Positions 25,115 through 36,315 of a DNA stretch of 64,000 bases are shown piece by piece. Each line of letters starts with the position of its first letter. Position 1 is the stretch's first letter. This stretch comes from Zingiber officinale (Eukaryota; Streptophyta; Magnoliopsida; Zingiberales; Zingiberaceae). The stretch spans positions 38,701,671 to 38,765,670 of the forward strand of contig NC_056002.1 of assembly GCF_018446385.1 (NCBI RefSeq), given 5' to 3'. The notes beneath the pieces are model-generated. The model searched no databases. It had not been told where the DNA came from and was given only the letters and a program-made list of their open reading frames with translations. The translations under genes were made by a program, and so were the position numbers.

Positions 25115-25680
25115 TCTAGTTAATATTATATATAATGTTAGAATTTATCTATATGATATTTATAATCAATATTATGTAAAATATGGAACACAAATTAATA
25201 TTTCTGAAATACAACAAACTATTAGTAGTAATTTAAAATTTACAAAAGCACAACTTTTATTAAAAGAACGAACAAAACATCCACGAGGATCCTCAATTTC
25301 CACACAGGAACTTGAAAATTATTTTACGACTTCTTTTGATTTTAATGAAGCAGATAGCGAAAATTTCGATATCTTAAAGTGGTGGTCACAGAAGACTCAA
25401 AGCTTTCCCATCTTCTTCGTGATCACCAAAGAAATTTTAGCTTGTTCAGTGTCAACTGTTGCTGTGGAGAAAACGTTTAGTGTCAGCAGTAACATATTAG
25501 ATAAACAACGATCAACTTTGTCTCCCGACTCATTGGAAGCCTAAGCATTACTGGACAATTGGACTAGAACGGAGAAAAGAATCCAAGGAATGCAACTTTC
25601 AGATGACGAAATTAAAGATTTTGATATTGAAGGAATAAATATGACAGGAATGAGAAATGGAAGTGAGTGACAATGTAAAG
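24744..25680 (+). pseudogene. hAT transposase, 3' part (hATC dimerisation domain)
   Basis: This is the downstream half of the transposase cut at 15857. An early part (24744-25018) is homologous but ends in a stop. The open part 25035-25544 carries a poly-Ser run encoded by (TTC)n at 25080-25112, then ILKWWSQKTQSFPIFFVITK and VSTVAVEKTFSVSSNILDKQ, which is the hAT C-terminal dimerisation domain with its conserved WW and S-A-F-like core. A TAA directly after SLEA is a probable CAA-to-TAA nonsense change, because the frame continues with ALLDNWTRTEKRI. The copy is dead. Confidence 0.85.
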
Positions 25681-26059
25681 GATAAAAATGTAAAGAACTA
25701 CGTGGGCTTTGATTCCCCTATACTCTAAGGGATACATAGGCAACTTAAATAAGTGCAAGCCCTTTTTCTACAATAAATTTTTAATTTTAATTTTTAATTT
25801 TTAATTTTTTAACATAATAATCTTGAACCGTGGTGAACCGTGAACCGTAATCATCTTGGGTGGTTAAGGTTAAGGGTCGACCTACCTAGAACCGTCAAAC
25901 CGGCGGTTTCGAACCGTTGAACCATCGGTTTCGAACCGTTGAACCATCGGTTTCAAACCGTGGTTAGGTCTACAAGAGGGCCTAGGCCTAAAGTGGACAA
26001 TATCATGTCATTGTGAAGATATATAAATATCTTTCAACAATAACAAATGATATCAAAGT

Positions 26060-26560
26060 CATGATCCAGACAAGATGTCATATGGGGTGGCCTTGAATGA
26101 AGTTGAGGGTAGACCTGAACTAGGTCAGGGTGTCCGAATGCTCGTTGGGAGGCCCGAACTAGGTCAGGGTGACCGGACGCGGATGCTCGCAGGGAGGCCT
26201 CGGAGCAAGTCAGGGTGACCGAATGCTCGTGGGGAGACAAGGAGCAGGTCAAAAGTGACAGGACGCGGATACTTGCAAGGAGACCCAGAACAAGTAAAGG
26301 TGATCGGATACTGGCAGAAAGGCCCCGGAGCAGATCAGGGTGACCAGATATTCGTGGGGAGGCTCGGAGTAGGTCAGGGTGATCGGATGTTCGCGGGGAG
26401 ACTCAGATCAGGTCAAGAGTGATCGGACGCAGATGCCTACGGGGAGACCCGGAACATGTCAGAGTGACCGGATGCTCATGAGAAGGTCCGAAGCAGGTCA
26501 AGAGTGACCGGATACTTACAAGGAGGTCCGGACCATGAGAATAATTGTGCTTCTTCGTTT
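26060..26560. repeat. TRIM internal tandem array, ~50-bp units
   Basis: About nine or ten imperfect units carry GGTCAGGGTGACCGGATGCTCG-like cores separated by 'gggagg(c/t)ccggagca'. The core GGTCA-n-TGACC is itself an inverted repeat. In several units the flanking words also pair, for example GAGCA before and TGCTC after at about 26201-26229. No coding content is visible. Confidence 0.75.
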
Positions 26561-26762
26561 GAGAAGAAGATTGTTGAGATTCAATCAAAGTCTCATATTG
26601 GAAAGATTTAGAAAAAATAATGAGTTTAAAAGGATGTATGATATCTTTATTGATATGAGACATTTTGAATAGAGCCCAAGAATAAAGTCATGAAGGTCTA
26701 TACTCAAAATAGATAAATATTATCTAATGAAGATATATAGATATCCTTTTATATAATAATAT

Positions 26763-27140
26763 ATTGTTGAAACTTATTCATTTAATTAATTTTCATATAT
26801 TAAATGAATATAAATACGCTTTCATCAGGATAAATATCAAACCATATTGTCCCGAGATCTTCCTCTGATGTTTTATTTACGGTGAGATGTTGATTGAAGA
26901 AGAAAAGAGATATAGGATAGGGGGAAAATTACAAGGGAAAATGAAACGCTTAGAAAAGAGGGAAAAAGGTAAGGGGAAAAAAAACCAGTACACTACAGTG
27001 AATTTGCAACGGCTACAACGGCTAGAGGTCGCAGCCTCAAGCAAAGTCACCCGCAAGCGAGGCAGCTTGTAGGCACCATGATTGACCTCCTGGCCGCAAG
27101 CTGCCTCGCTCACGTCCATGAATGAACTCGCTCATGAAAC
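26763..27140. other. Intergenic, unassigned
   Basis: There is no recognised gene. The part 27040-27125 (AAGCGAGGCAGCTTGTAGGC... GGCCGCAAGCTGCCTCGCTC) is an inverted-repeat-rich, GC-richer segment. It resembles 27396-27480 on the far side of the SINE, so the target was already a diverged tandem duplication. Confidence 0.45.
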
Positions 27141-27159
27141 CTAGTGGCGGTGAATTCAC

Positions 27160-27377
27160 TGGACAAAAGGCGATAACGTTCGCCCCCAGCGTACCCGTGG
27201 ACCTTGCCCAAGGCGATCACGAGGGAAGTTAATCACGGTAGCCGAAGGGGTTAAGGGCGCAGTGGACTGAGGGACACGGGGATAAGAGATTTACGCCCTT
27301 GCTACCGCCACGATTCGAACCCACGTTCTCATTGGACAAACTTCTACACCCCAACCACTTCGGATAACCCCGTGGAA
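27160..27377 (-). mobile_element. tRNA-derived SINE, minus strand
   Basis: The 218-bp body is flanked by long imperfect direct repeats that begin CTAGTGGCGGT and end TTCAC (27141-27159 and 27378-27396; 19 bp, two mismatches). On the minus strand, a pol III B-box-like word GGGTTCGAATC follows an A-box-like region within the first 80 bases, and the tail is less ordered. This is the expected architecture of a plant tRNA-derived SINE. Family name not assigned. Confidence 0.8.
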
Positions 27378-27396
27378 CTAGTGGCGGTAACTTCAC

Positions 27397-28454
27397 GTCT
27401 ACGTGGTTGCTTGAGGGCGCTGTGATCGACTTCACGGCCGCAAGCAACCTCACTCACAACCATGAGAAACCTCACAGAGGTTACTAGTGACCTCAAATCG
27501 CTCTAAGAGATTCAAACTAGCAAGGCAACAGATAGACAAGGAAAGGAAAATTTATTCCACTTAATTTTCAATCCGTCTATTATTTTATAATGAATATTTT
27601 ACAATAGAAAGATAGATAATAAAAGGCTAAGCCTATTGTCAGTTGGTTCAGGAATAAAAAAGAAGCAATAATTTGTTCACAGGCAGCGACATCGACATTT
27701 TTTTTTACCTTAAGTGGCGACAAGACAACACAACACCAAAGGATGATAAAATAGAGGCTCAAGTCGAGCATAACTCTTTCTAATGGAGATAATGACAAAA
27801 TACAATTAAACTACCAGTAACGATAACTCAAGTGCATAAAAACCCAAAATCAAGGGCTTACGTCGAAGGAAAATAATGCATCACATGGTCAACAACCCAT
27901 AATACCCTCTCTGCAGAGATGTAAGGCATTTTAAGCGCGTTAAAATTATTTTTAAAAGTAGCTAAGCATCAAAGCATTTTAAATATGCTCTATTTTATAT
28001 AGCTTTGCAAACTTAATATACTTACCATTTGTAATAATAAGTAAAAACACTGGTCACATAAAACAGACAAATCAAACTGGTTTAATGTTTCACGTCAAAG
28101 CTGCCAATAAAATGATAATGAAGGAAGCAAGTTTACAAGAGTCGATACAGGGAAAAAACCAGAACCCAAACAGTTCAATTAATGGATTGGAACATACCAA
28201 AACACACCAGTCTGTTTGCAACATAACGATTACTATCGAACCTAATACGCCTTCGAAGGTACACGCCACGTTGCTGGATAGGAAAGCTGGGAGTCGAGAT
28301 CAATGCATGATGCATCATTGTAGTGAATGCAACAGAACCTACCAAATGTTCCAAGTACAATAACACAAATTTAAAAGGTACTGCTGACAGAAAGGAAACC
28401 TAAACTTATATCGTAGGAAGGAAAAGAAGTAAAACTTACTCATCAAATCCAGTA
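27397..28454. other. Downstream region of U1-70K, probably including its 3' UTR
   Basis: 27397-27480 is the second half of the duplication described at 26763-27140. About 27480-28000 is featureless. 28000-28454 directly follows the U1-70K stop codon on the minus strand and is the likely 3' UTR, but I cannot fix a polyadenylation site. Short open frames here have no recognisable motifs. Confidence 0.4.
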
Positions 28455-31400
28455 TTAAGCTTGTCGCTCCCTGGACAGGGACCTACCGGAAGGATGGTAT
28501 CCATAATCATCTCCTACTGCCTCACCCTCCTCACGTTGATCTGCATCTGCATACCCATATTGATTTTGATAATAATCAGGCTGACGCTGATCGTAAGACC
28601 CATGTTCATAATAATCCATTTCATGTCGCTTTGACCTCTCAATGTGTTCCACAGGCTTAACTGGTGGAGGATGATCATACTGTTTCTGACCCTGGGACTC
28701 ATCATACTGATTGTAGTCGCGTTCATGCTCCGGATTTCGTAGTCCATCATACCATTCTTGCCCATTTCCATGCTCAATATTTCTGTCTCTTGCGCCAGAC
28801 CTCTCCCTGCCATGCTTTGACTCATTACCATATTCAGAATCCTTGTCATGAAAATAACCGCGTTCTCTTTCATAACCGGCTTGATCATAGTCCCTTTCTC
28901 GCTCCCGGTCTCTATCACGTGGACGATCACGTTCGCGCTCACGGTCATAATCACGACCACGGTCCCTTTCCCTCTCTTTGCCACGAGCTCGATCACGGTC
29001 TCGACCACGATCTCTCTCCCTCTCTCTCTCTTTATCCTTTTCCTTGTCTCTCTCTCTTTCTCTGTTTCTATCTCGATCCTTTTGATGGTGGTGCCTGTCC
29101 TCTCTCGGCTCCCGGGTCCTTTCATGGGAACGTTCATGAGGTCTGTCATCTCTCTCACGATCCCGCCCCCGATCTCGAGATTTCTCCCTGCCAAGGTTAG
29201 TTAAAATACTGATGATGTTCTACAAAATTAATTCACTTAAAATTCCACCAACTTTTCTGGAAAATGAAAAGGTTGTCATACTGATCCAGATAACGATCAT
29301 ACCTTGCCCTTGGCTCCTCTGATCTAGAATGATCTGAAGTAAGTTGTTGCTGCTCCCTGGTTGAAGTGTAAATCCATTTATAGGGAGGAGACTGATTATT
29401 AATAATGCAAGATAACATATTCGACATGAAGTAAAGTGTATCAAGTTGTCATCGAACTATGGAGATACAAGAAAGACTGGAAAAAACACAAAGTGATAGG
29501 CTTTTCAATGGAACTTTAGTAAATTATATCCAATGCACAAGAAACAGAACTGGTAAAGTATCTCCAGTGCATGAGCTACCGAACAGCCTTTAAGAAATTC
29601 ATAGTTGCAAGACTCAAACATCACCAATTGTAGGTTCCAAAGCAAGTAAAAGAAAACCAGCATGTATCCATTGTTACTGACTTTCTGACCATATTGCACA
29701 AAAAAAATATATGATTAAAACTCAACCTTGATCATTAAACTTTGCTAGTCCCACCTGTTAGAGAGATCCAAGTAAAATTATGTGGTTAAAGAAAATCCAA
29801 AAGAAACAACCACAACTTTCCCTTAAAAAAGAGCTTCACGATGTGGGATAGAGTTTCAAAGGCTCAAGAAGATGAGCTCCGAAACATTCCACAACAGCCG
29901 TAATACTCAAGCAATTCTAGCAGAGTATGTATAATATATGCTTGCTAATTGTTCTTTGCAAAGACAATAATCAATAAAAATTAACCAGCATATTTTCCAA
30001 TTAAGGGGATCTGTATTTATTGAGAAAATCTATGAATGTACAAAAATAAGAAATTACATCATTACCTGCCGGAATGCTTCTGGGCCAATTCTTCACCTCC
30101 AGTCCTGGTTGTACCAAGTCCACCACCCAATCTTCGAGGCCTCCAATTTGGCACAGTTCTTCCACGCTCAACATCAACAAGAACTCGTCTATTATCGAGT
30201 TTCCTTCCATCAGCTTGCTTGTATGCGGCTGAATGATGCACAAACAATGTCACAAACATCATAAGTTGCAAATCTGACTTTCAAATGGACAGTATTTATT
30301 TCAGTACATACATTTCATGTCACGTGTATGCACATATTCAATGAACGCGTATCCTCTTGGTTTATTTGTTTCCTTATCTGTAACCAAACGTACCTGACAA
30401 AGCAACATTATCATAAAGCAAAATATCCTCAAGTGGCACAGAAATATCTGACTATTTTTGCATATTCTCAATGGCACGACAAATAGGCACCTATGCCCTC
30501 AATAGCCGTGCTCACCTTAACAGGTGTACAGGTTCACCATGCCAGATTGAGTTGACAGAGCAGAAAACCAACGTATGTTCCAGAAGAATTAAATACTTTT
30601 TCACCCCCTTACCAGGGTATATTAAGAATAACAATAAAATTGGAAATGTCCAAGTAGGGTACGCCAGAAACCTTCTGAAACCAAAAACCCTCTGAAGGAT
30701 GAAAACATTTTCCAATTATCCATTTAAATTTGTTGAGAATGCATTCTTCATTAGAATCACCACCAATGCTCAGTTGTATTGCATTAAAAATCCAAGGGAA
30801 AATTAGAAAAGTTTTAATCCCTTCACGAGGTACCTTGATTTATTACCTGATTACCTTTGTCGACCCAAGGATAAGGCAGAATGACTGTAGTGAGTAGCAA
30901 CTATATTGAGTTATTGACCAAAAAGGAAATTTAAGAGTGCCCATTGTAAACATTCTGAGTTGAAGAATCTGAATCTTTCTCACCGCAAGTATTTATTCCT
31001 TTGAAACCAACCAAATGCACCACAAACCTATACGCAACTAAAGAAATACCTGTGCTACTCACAAAGTCTTCACAAAGCAAGATCTTCTGGCTTCTCTAAA
31101 AGGCAGTAATCAAAAACCCAATATATCAAAGAACTCATTGCACCACCTATGGCTAGTATACCTGTCATAGCCCCTATACTTGGCTGTGCACAAAGCTTCT
31201 AACTTTGTCTCATTATTAAGAGATTTTTCAACTGGCAATAAAGTTTGGAGCAAGAGCAGAGTGGCATGAATATATCGTAGAAAATAACTTAAATATAGTA
31301 CCTGATGTCCCAGCAAAGTTAATGTGAAAGAATGTTTCATGGCCACCTTTTTGTAGCTAGGACAGTAGAGGAGTCTCAAAACACCCAATATATATAATAT

Positions 31401-34400
31401 CCATGACATCCAACCACCCAACTTACCCAAGCTTCACCAAAGTAATAAAGAAAAAATTCCCCAGTCACAACCCCTCCCTTTGTTTGGATGCAAAGCAAAA
31501 AAAATGGAAATTGTTTTGTTGATGTCTTTTTGTTCACAAAAGAAAAACATAAAATCTGGTCAGGCTGCACGAAGCAAAATAGTTGCATGACCAACCTACA
31601 GATAATACACACTGTGACAAAAATATGTTTCCAAAAAATCCTTGGCACCTATCCTAATATAACGAAAAACCAACCATGAGTTCCAAAAGTATATGTTTCT
31701 CTTGGTTACCTAGGACCAATGAAAATTCGGATAAACATGCAGTAGATTGATATTTGTATGATGATTTACAAAAACAGCTGGGCTAGAACATACTTTTAGT
31801 GCCTGATTTGAAATAAATTCTTACCCATGTTAAGAGCAATAGCACAAGCTCCTCACAATAGAAGTCATGCATACTTACCCTCTTAATTGGTCCATAAGTT
31901 TCAAACTCCCTCTTGATCCGGTGTTCAGTTGTTTCATAGTTCTGCACAAGAATATTGGGCATTGTCAGGTGAATAAATATCTCTTAAAAAAACAAACCCC
32001 AAAATGCAGGAATCATACAAGCCTGGCAACAAAAAGTGTCTTGTATGGATCACCGGTAGCATTTGGATCTTTAGATGGATCATCTGTAAGAAAATATTAA
32101 TGATTTTCAGCACAATTAATGCTCGATGAGATCAAGCCAGAGTTTTTCAGCACATTCTTATAGATCCAAATCAATTACATTTTTCCAAGCTTTCAGCAAC
32201 CTGTCTTGCACCCTCTTCAAGGCGTACTTGTCGAATTCTAGCTCTTCTTTGGACCTAAAACCAAATAAATAGAATGCAGAATGATATACATAAGAAACAC
32301 TAGGTGACAGAAAATACAATGTATGTTTGATGAATATGAAAGTGGGTGAAATCCATAAAATGGTTAACAAAAAGGACCAACATTTAAAGATCATGGCAAC
32401 CTAACAATAGTGGGTATTAAAAGACCATGACAATATGTGCTGGTACACAGTGTGTAGACTAAATGATTTCATGGCATCCTACTAGAACAGAAAACAAACA
32501 AGCAAATTCAGACTACATACAATTCAGCTTAAGCGACACAATGTAGCATATGTGTATGTATAGAGAACAAGATTTAGTATATTATTCCATGTAGAGTATC
32601 AATCTCTATTGAGAGAGTACATTTACTTTAGAAACCGTACCATGCTAACACTCAACAAACATTGAAGCATGCCAACATGAATGTGAATGAATTTTATTCT
32701 TTTCAGCTCTCTCCAGTTTGCTTCTTTACTTCCAAACTAGATTATAGCAGCTAGACAATCAATTTTATCAAAATCTCAGAGAAATATTTTATAATTAATA
32801 CTATTTCATATTAAGTTATAATTGATAAATATATTAAGATTAATCTCATTAATTAATATGAATTTATAACTAATAGCATTAATATAGGTATATATAAATA
32901 TGATGTTCGAAATAATTAATATCAATATAAAGCATTATAATTACACTAATATCAATTAACTAAAATTAGATGTTAGCTAAATTTAATATTAAAGTTAATT
33001 ATTGACAAAAATTAATTAATAATTTATATATCAATATTAATCTGTTTAATAAATATAAAATTATTAAGCTATAAGCTTTATTATAAATTATGTTAACAAT
33101 TAATGAAAATTTATTAACAAATTACAAACTATTAACAATTTATAAGTTATATGCTATTAACTAACATTACATGTTTAACTTATTCTAAACTGGTTTTTAA
33201 AAAACTTTTAAAAAATATTATTAACTGTTAACAATTTATCCTTACATTATAGTTATTCACTTATAATAAATTGACAAGTTATAGAAAAACACTAACTTAA
33301 TATTTTAAGGGCTGCTTAACTACTCAACCTCGACACTGGACCCCCACCCCATAATATTTCAGGGGTCTGCTTAACTGCTCAACCTCGACACCCCACCCCC
33401 ACCCCACCACCACCCCTGTGATCTTGAGATATCCACATAGGTCCTCTTGAGACAGTCTAGTGACTAGCACATAAAATGCTGCCAAATTGAGGTCTGGAGT
33501 TCAAATCTCAGCATAGTTGAGAAAAATGTCTCCCTTATGCGTCGGTCACTATTCCAAGGGCTAGTAGCCACCCGTGATTTATCTTCTCCGAGTTAGCCTA
33601 CGGACAGATTGGCAGGGCGCTGGGGGCGAGCACGCCTTTTGCCAACTTGAGATATCCACACAAACCAACTCTCCTAGAAGAAGGGTGACGGGGAAGAATT
33701 GCATCCCAACCTCTCCACTCTTCATCCAAACCTCACTAATATCATGTATGGGTCTCTCTCTCTCTCTTTATCTCAGTTGGTATCAAATGACACGGGTCCA
33801 TCCTGACTCGTATCACCATGTTTAAGGCAGCACTGTTATTGCTCACAGTGCGGGCACTAAGTTGACCAATGGAACAAGAAGTTTTGTCTGTGCCAATTGA
33901 AACAGCATGTTATTTTAATCAACAGCAAAGACACAGTCAAAAAAAATCCCAATGGATTGGTAATTTAAATCAGTTTTCAAGAGAACAATCAATACAAGTA
34001 AAGATGATTTCCATCTACAGTTGATCGTGAAGAAAAATGGAAAGAGATGCAAGTTTCTTAACACTTGCCAATAAGCATAACAACCTATTGAAAAAACTTC
34101 AAAACTGATATAGAGATTTATTTATCTTATTTAAGAATCTTAATATAACAGAAGAACATCTATCATAATCACAATCCAATTCCTCATTATCACACTTGTT
34201 ACTCTTATAATCTGAATTAGATTATACCTCATGAATTTCTATTAATACAAAGGTATAAGTGACTTTGGAATTCTTCCTCAATTAACTTTCCATAAGCTGT
34301 AAAGGTTACATTATGATGCAGAAACTCAACCCAACCAAGCAGTTAGACCAGGAAAACCATCAGCTAGACCGCTAGGAGCAGCCATTTGTTCAAGTTATTA

Positions 34401-35404
34401 AATTGTTTCTATCTAAAACAGATAATGGCCTGATTAGCCTTCAAAACTGGCCAATCTGACCACATGTGAATTAGTTTGTATAGTTAAAATTTTGATATGC
34501 AGATTTATTTATTTTAATTCTCTAATTTTTGGTTTTGTTATGATATTTGTATTGCACAGGATCCTAAGATACTACATAGTCAAGAATTAATTTTTCCCAA
34601 AATTGTGAAACTACTATAGAAATTAACAAAATACATATCTAACCCGAGTTTCACCCTCAACTATTGGCGGAGCATATTCAGGATCAGTTGGTTCAGCAAA
34701 ATGGCTAACAAATTGTGCCATCCCTTCAGAAAAAAACAGAAGATTAATTTCAGTGAATTCTATTGGTCAAAACCATACAAAAAATAAACCAAAACTAATA
34801 AAAATACAATACCAGTGTAGGGAGGGCATTTCCTTTTCTCTGGAGGAGGTTTATACTCCAACGGCAGACGTGGCTCAAAAAGCTTCAATAGATTAGCAGT
34901 AAGGCCAGTTGGATGGCTTTGCCCAATCTGTATAGAGGAAAAGGTATAAAAACAAGCCTATTAAACCTTAAAAAAACAACATATTCTACAGAAACAAGTA
35001 AACCAGATTAAATGAGATAAACAATAAGTGTTTATCAGGAAGAAAAACAAGAGCAACCATCGTGTATGAATGTAAACACCAGAACCAAATTGACTTTTTC
35101 TATGATTGAATCTAAACCAACTAGCAAACCATACAGCAGATCCACCCTCGAAAAATCATGCATAATAAAAGAGATCTACAGCTAGTGCCGGAATCGAAGA
35201 AGGATAAAACTAAACCCTAAAAGGATCGTGGGCGATCAACCTAAAACGACCAAATCGAAAACAGTGCAGGATCGATCAAAGCAAGAAAACGGAAAGAAGG
35301 TACTCGGGAATTACAAGCTTCAACTGGAGGACGTTGGCTCGATTCTGGGCTTTGGTGCGGGCCTGGGGGTTGTTGCGATTCAGGGGGTCGTTGAAGTCTC
35401 CCAT
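28455..35404 (-). CDS. U1-70K: U1 small nuclear ribonucleoprotein 70 kDa (U1-70K), 10 coding exons
   Basis: U1-70K binds stem-loop I of U1 snRNA and links the U1 snRNP to SR proteins at 5' splice sites in the nucleus. Exons by reading frame and GT-AG borders: 35315-35404, 34813-34927, 34644-34723, 32179-32254, 32019-32083, 31879-31941, 30312-30393, 30066-30228, 29303-29356, 28455-29187. They total 1521 nt, 506 aa, in frame throughout. The N-terminus has the conserved RANVLQLKL and [19 protein letters not shown]. The RRM spans about residues 134-215, with RNP2 LFVARL (137-142) and RNP1 RGYAFIEY (176-183), then [20 protein letters not shown]. The last exon encodes the Arg/Asp/Glu/Ser-rich tail (264-506), which recruits SR proteins. 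The match to plant U1-70K is strong. The start is the ATG at 35404, giving MGDFNDP. Length is typical. Introns 3 (2.4 kb) and 6 (1.5 kb) are long. Confidence 0.95.
30394..31878 (-). other. U1-70K intron 6, long intron inside the RRM
   Basis: This 1485-bp intron splits the RRM between the segment ending GPIKR and that starting VRLVTD, with donor GTAAGT and acceptor CAG. In Arabidopsis, from memory of the literature, the sixth intron of U1-70K is unusually long and is alternatively retained, giving a truncated protein. The same ordinal intron is long here. No repeat or structural RNA is obvious in it. Confidence 0.75.
33310..33420. repeat. Short tandem duplication with C-rich tract
   Basis: 'ctgcttaact(a/g)ctcaacctcgacac' occurs twice, about 60 bp apart, each copy followed by a CCCCACCCCA-type run. 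It lies in U1-70K intron 3 just upstream of the SINE target. Confidence 0.7.
33438..33645 (+). mobile_element. tRNA-derived SINE in U1-70K intron 3
   Basis: The 208-bp body lies between perfect 15-bp direct repeats CTTGAGATATCCACA (33423-33437 and 33646-33660). A-box-like TAGTGACTAGCACATAAAAT and B-box-like GGAGTTCAAATCTC lie within the first 75 bases of the plus strand. A conserved-looking body follows with CTAGTAGCCACCCGTGATTT and GGCGCTGGGGGCGAG, resembling plant Au-type SINEs as recalled. It is antisense to U1-70K and far from splice sites. The perfect TSD argues for a fairly young insertion. Confidence 0.9.
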
Positions 35405-36315
35405 CCTCCTCGAGTCCGGAAGCCAACACGCCAAGAAGAGGAATCGATCGCTTTACCTCAAAGACGGAGAAGACAAGATCGAGCGTCTCCCCTCGCCTCG
35501 CGGCGGTCCTTCGTTCTCCTTTCGGCGTGCGAGGGTCGGAATGAAGAATAAATATTAAATAGTAGGGGTTGTGTTGCGATCCGAGATGGCTTTTTTTTCA
35601 AATAAATCCAAATGTTTTTACCGTTTACAGATCGATTCCTAAATTTTAAACATATTTCAGCAATATCTTTTTCTCTCTTTTTTTTTTCTCAAATTTGGAA
35701 CAACTTTTTGTTAAATATTTGTCAAATTTTTAATATGGTTTATTTTAAGGCAATATTGTTTAGTTATCAATTCAATTAATGAAATTTAAAGTAAATTTTG
35801 ACTTATAACCCAACTAAATTTAAGCTCATTTGTATTGAACGGTGGTCCACCATCGATCCCAAATTAGGTAGTCACTTAACTAATTTAGTTCATCTCTTCC
35901 TTTCTCCTCCCCCTTCTCTCCTTTTCTCTTCATTTTTCTTCCTTTATTAAATCTTTATAGCGTTCTAGAGATATATAGAAGAGGTGGTGCTTGTCGCACC
36001 ATCTCTTCCATGTCCCTTTCTCCTTAATTAGTTTAACAAGAAATTTAACTATATACGATTGTACCATTTTAGGGTAAGTTACTTTCGTTTTCTTCTTTCT
36101 TTCTTGTTTTTCTTTTTCTTAATTCTTTCTTGTTAGAACTTGATTTCTTACATTTTGATAAGAAGTAATTATAATAGAGTTTTGGATCATTGCATGGAGG
36201 TTTTTGCAGGGGATAATGCTTCACGTACGTATACACAACATTATGGAAAGGAGAAGTTGTGTAGAAGGGTGGGTTGTTGAAAATTTTTAGATTTTGAATT
36301 TCACCTCTAGGAAAA
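35405..36315. promoter_or_regulatory. Shared intergenic region between U1-70K and the PERK gene
   Basis: The two genes diverge here, with 911 bp between start codons. About 35405-35550 is GC-richer and reads as the U1-70K 5' leader. The centre (35580-35880) is AT-rich. The PERK side has long C/T tracts (35885-35945 and 36090-36130) that are typical of plant 5' leaders. I could not pick a convincing TATA box for either gene, so no individual promoter elements are claimed. Confidence 0.5.

Larger units (their letters stand above)
13326..25972 (+). mobile_element. hAT transposon (RICESLEEPER-like), interrupted
   Basis: Near-perfect 8-bp TSDs CATGAGGG (13318-13325) and CAAGAGGG (25973-25980) flank the element. 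Its imperfect terminal inverted repeats begin CAGACCCGACC at the left and, read inward, TAGACCTAACC at the right. Subterminal regions on both sides are rich in GGTTCGAACCGT-type words. Inside are remnants of a hAT transposase (see separate entries), a Harbinger MITE (13926-14820) and an LTR element (15858-24738). Removing those insertions leaves about 2.9 kb, a normal size for a hAT element. It inserted into the left LTR of the TRIM. It cannot be autonomous now. Confidence 0.85.
13199..26762 (+). mobile_element. TRIM-like mini LTR retrotransposon, host of a nested stack
   Basis: The left LTR (about 190 bp) starts TGTTGGGATTTAATCAAAGT at 13199 and is split at 13325 by the hAT element; it resumes at 25981 and ends near 26045. 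The right LTR starts TGTTGAGATTCAATCAAAGT at 26572 and ends near 26762. They share 'ctcatattggaaagattta', 'gggtttaaaaggat(a/g)tatgatatct' and 'aa(a/g)taaagtcatga' phrases. A degenerate initiator tRNA-Met primer site (AATGATATCAAAGTC, about 26046) follows the left LTR, and a purine tract (GAGAAGAAGAT, 26561-26571) precedes the right one. The internal part of about 525 bp is a tandem array without coding capacity. The right boundary and TSD are not clear. Subtracting the insertions leaves an element of roughly 0.9 kb. Confidence 0.8.

Noticed and set aside
28664..29204. 178-codon His-rich and 118-codon frames on the plus strand
   Set aside because: They are the antisense of the Arg/Asp/Glu-rich tail exon of U1-70K; repeat codons keep the opposite strand open.
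33478..33520. Possible tRNA gene from the A/B-box-like sequence
   Set aside because: No cloverleaf can be completed; it is the tRNA-like head of a SINE with 15-bp TSDs.
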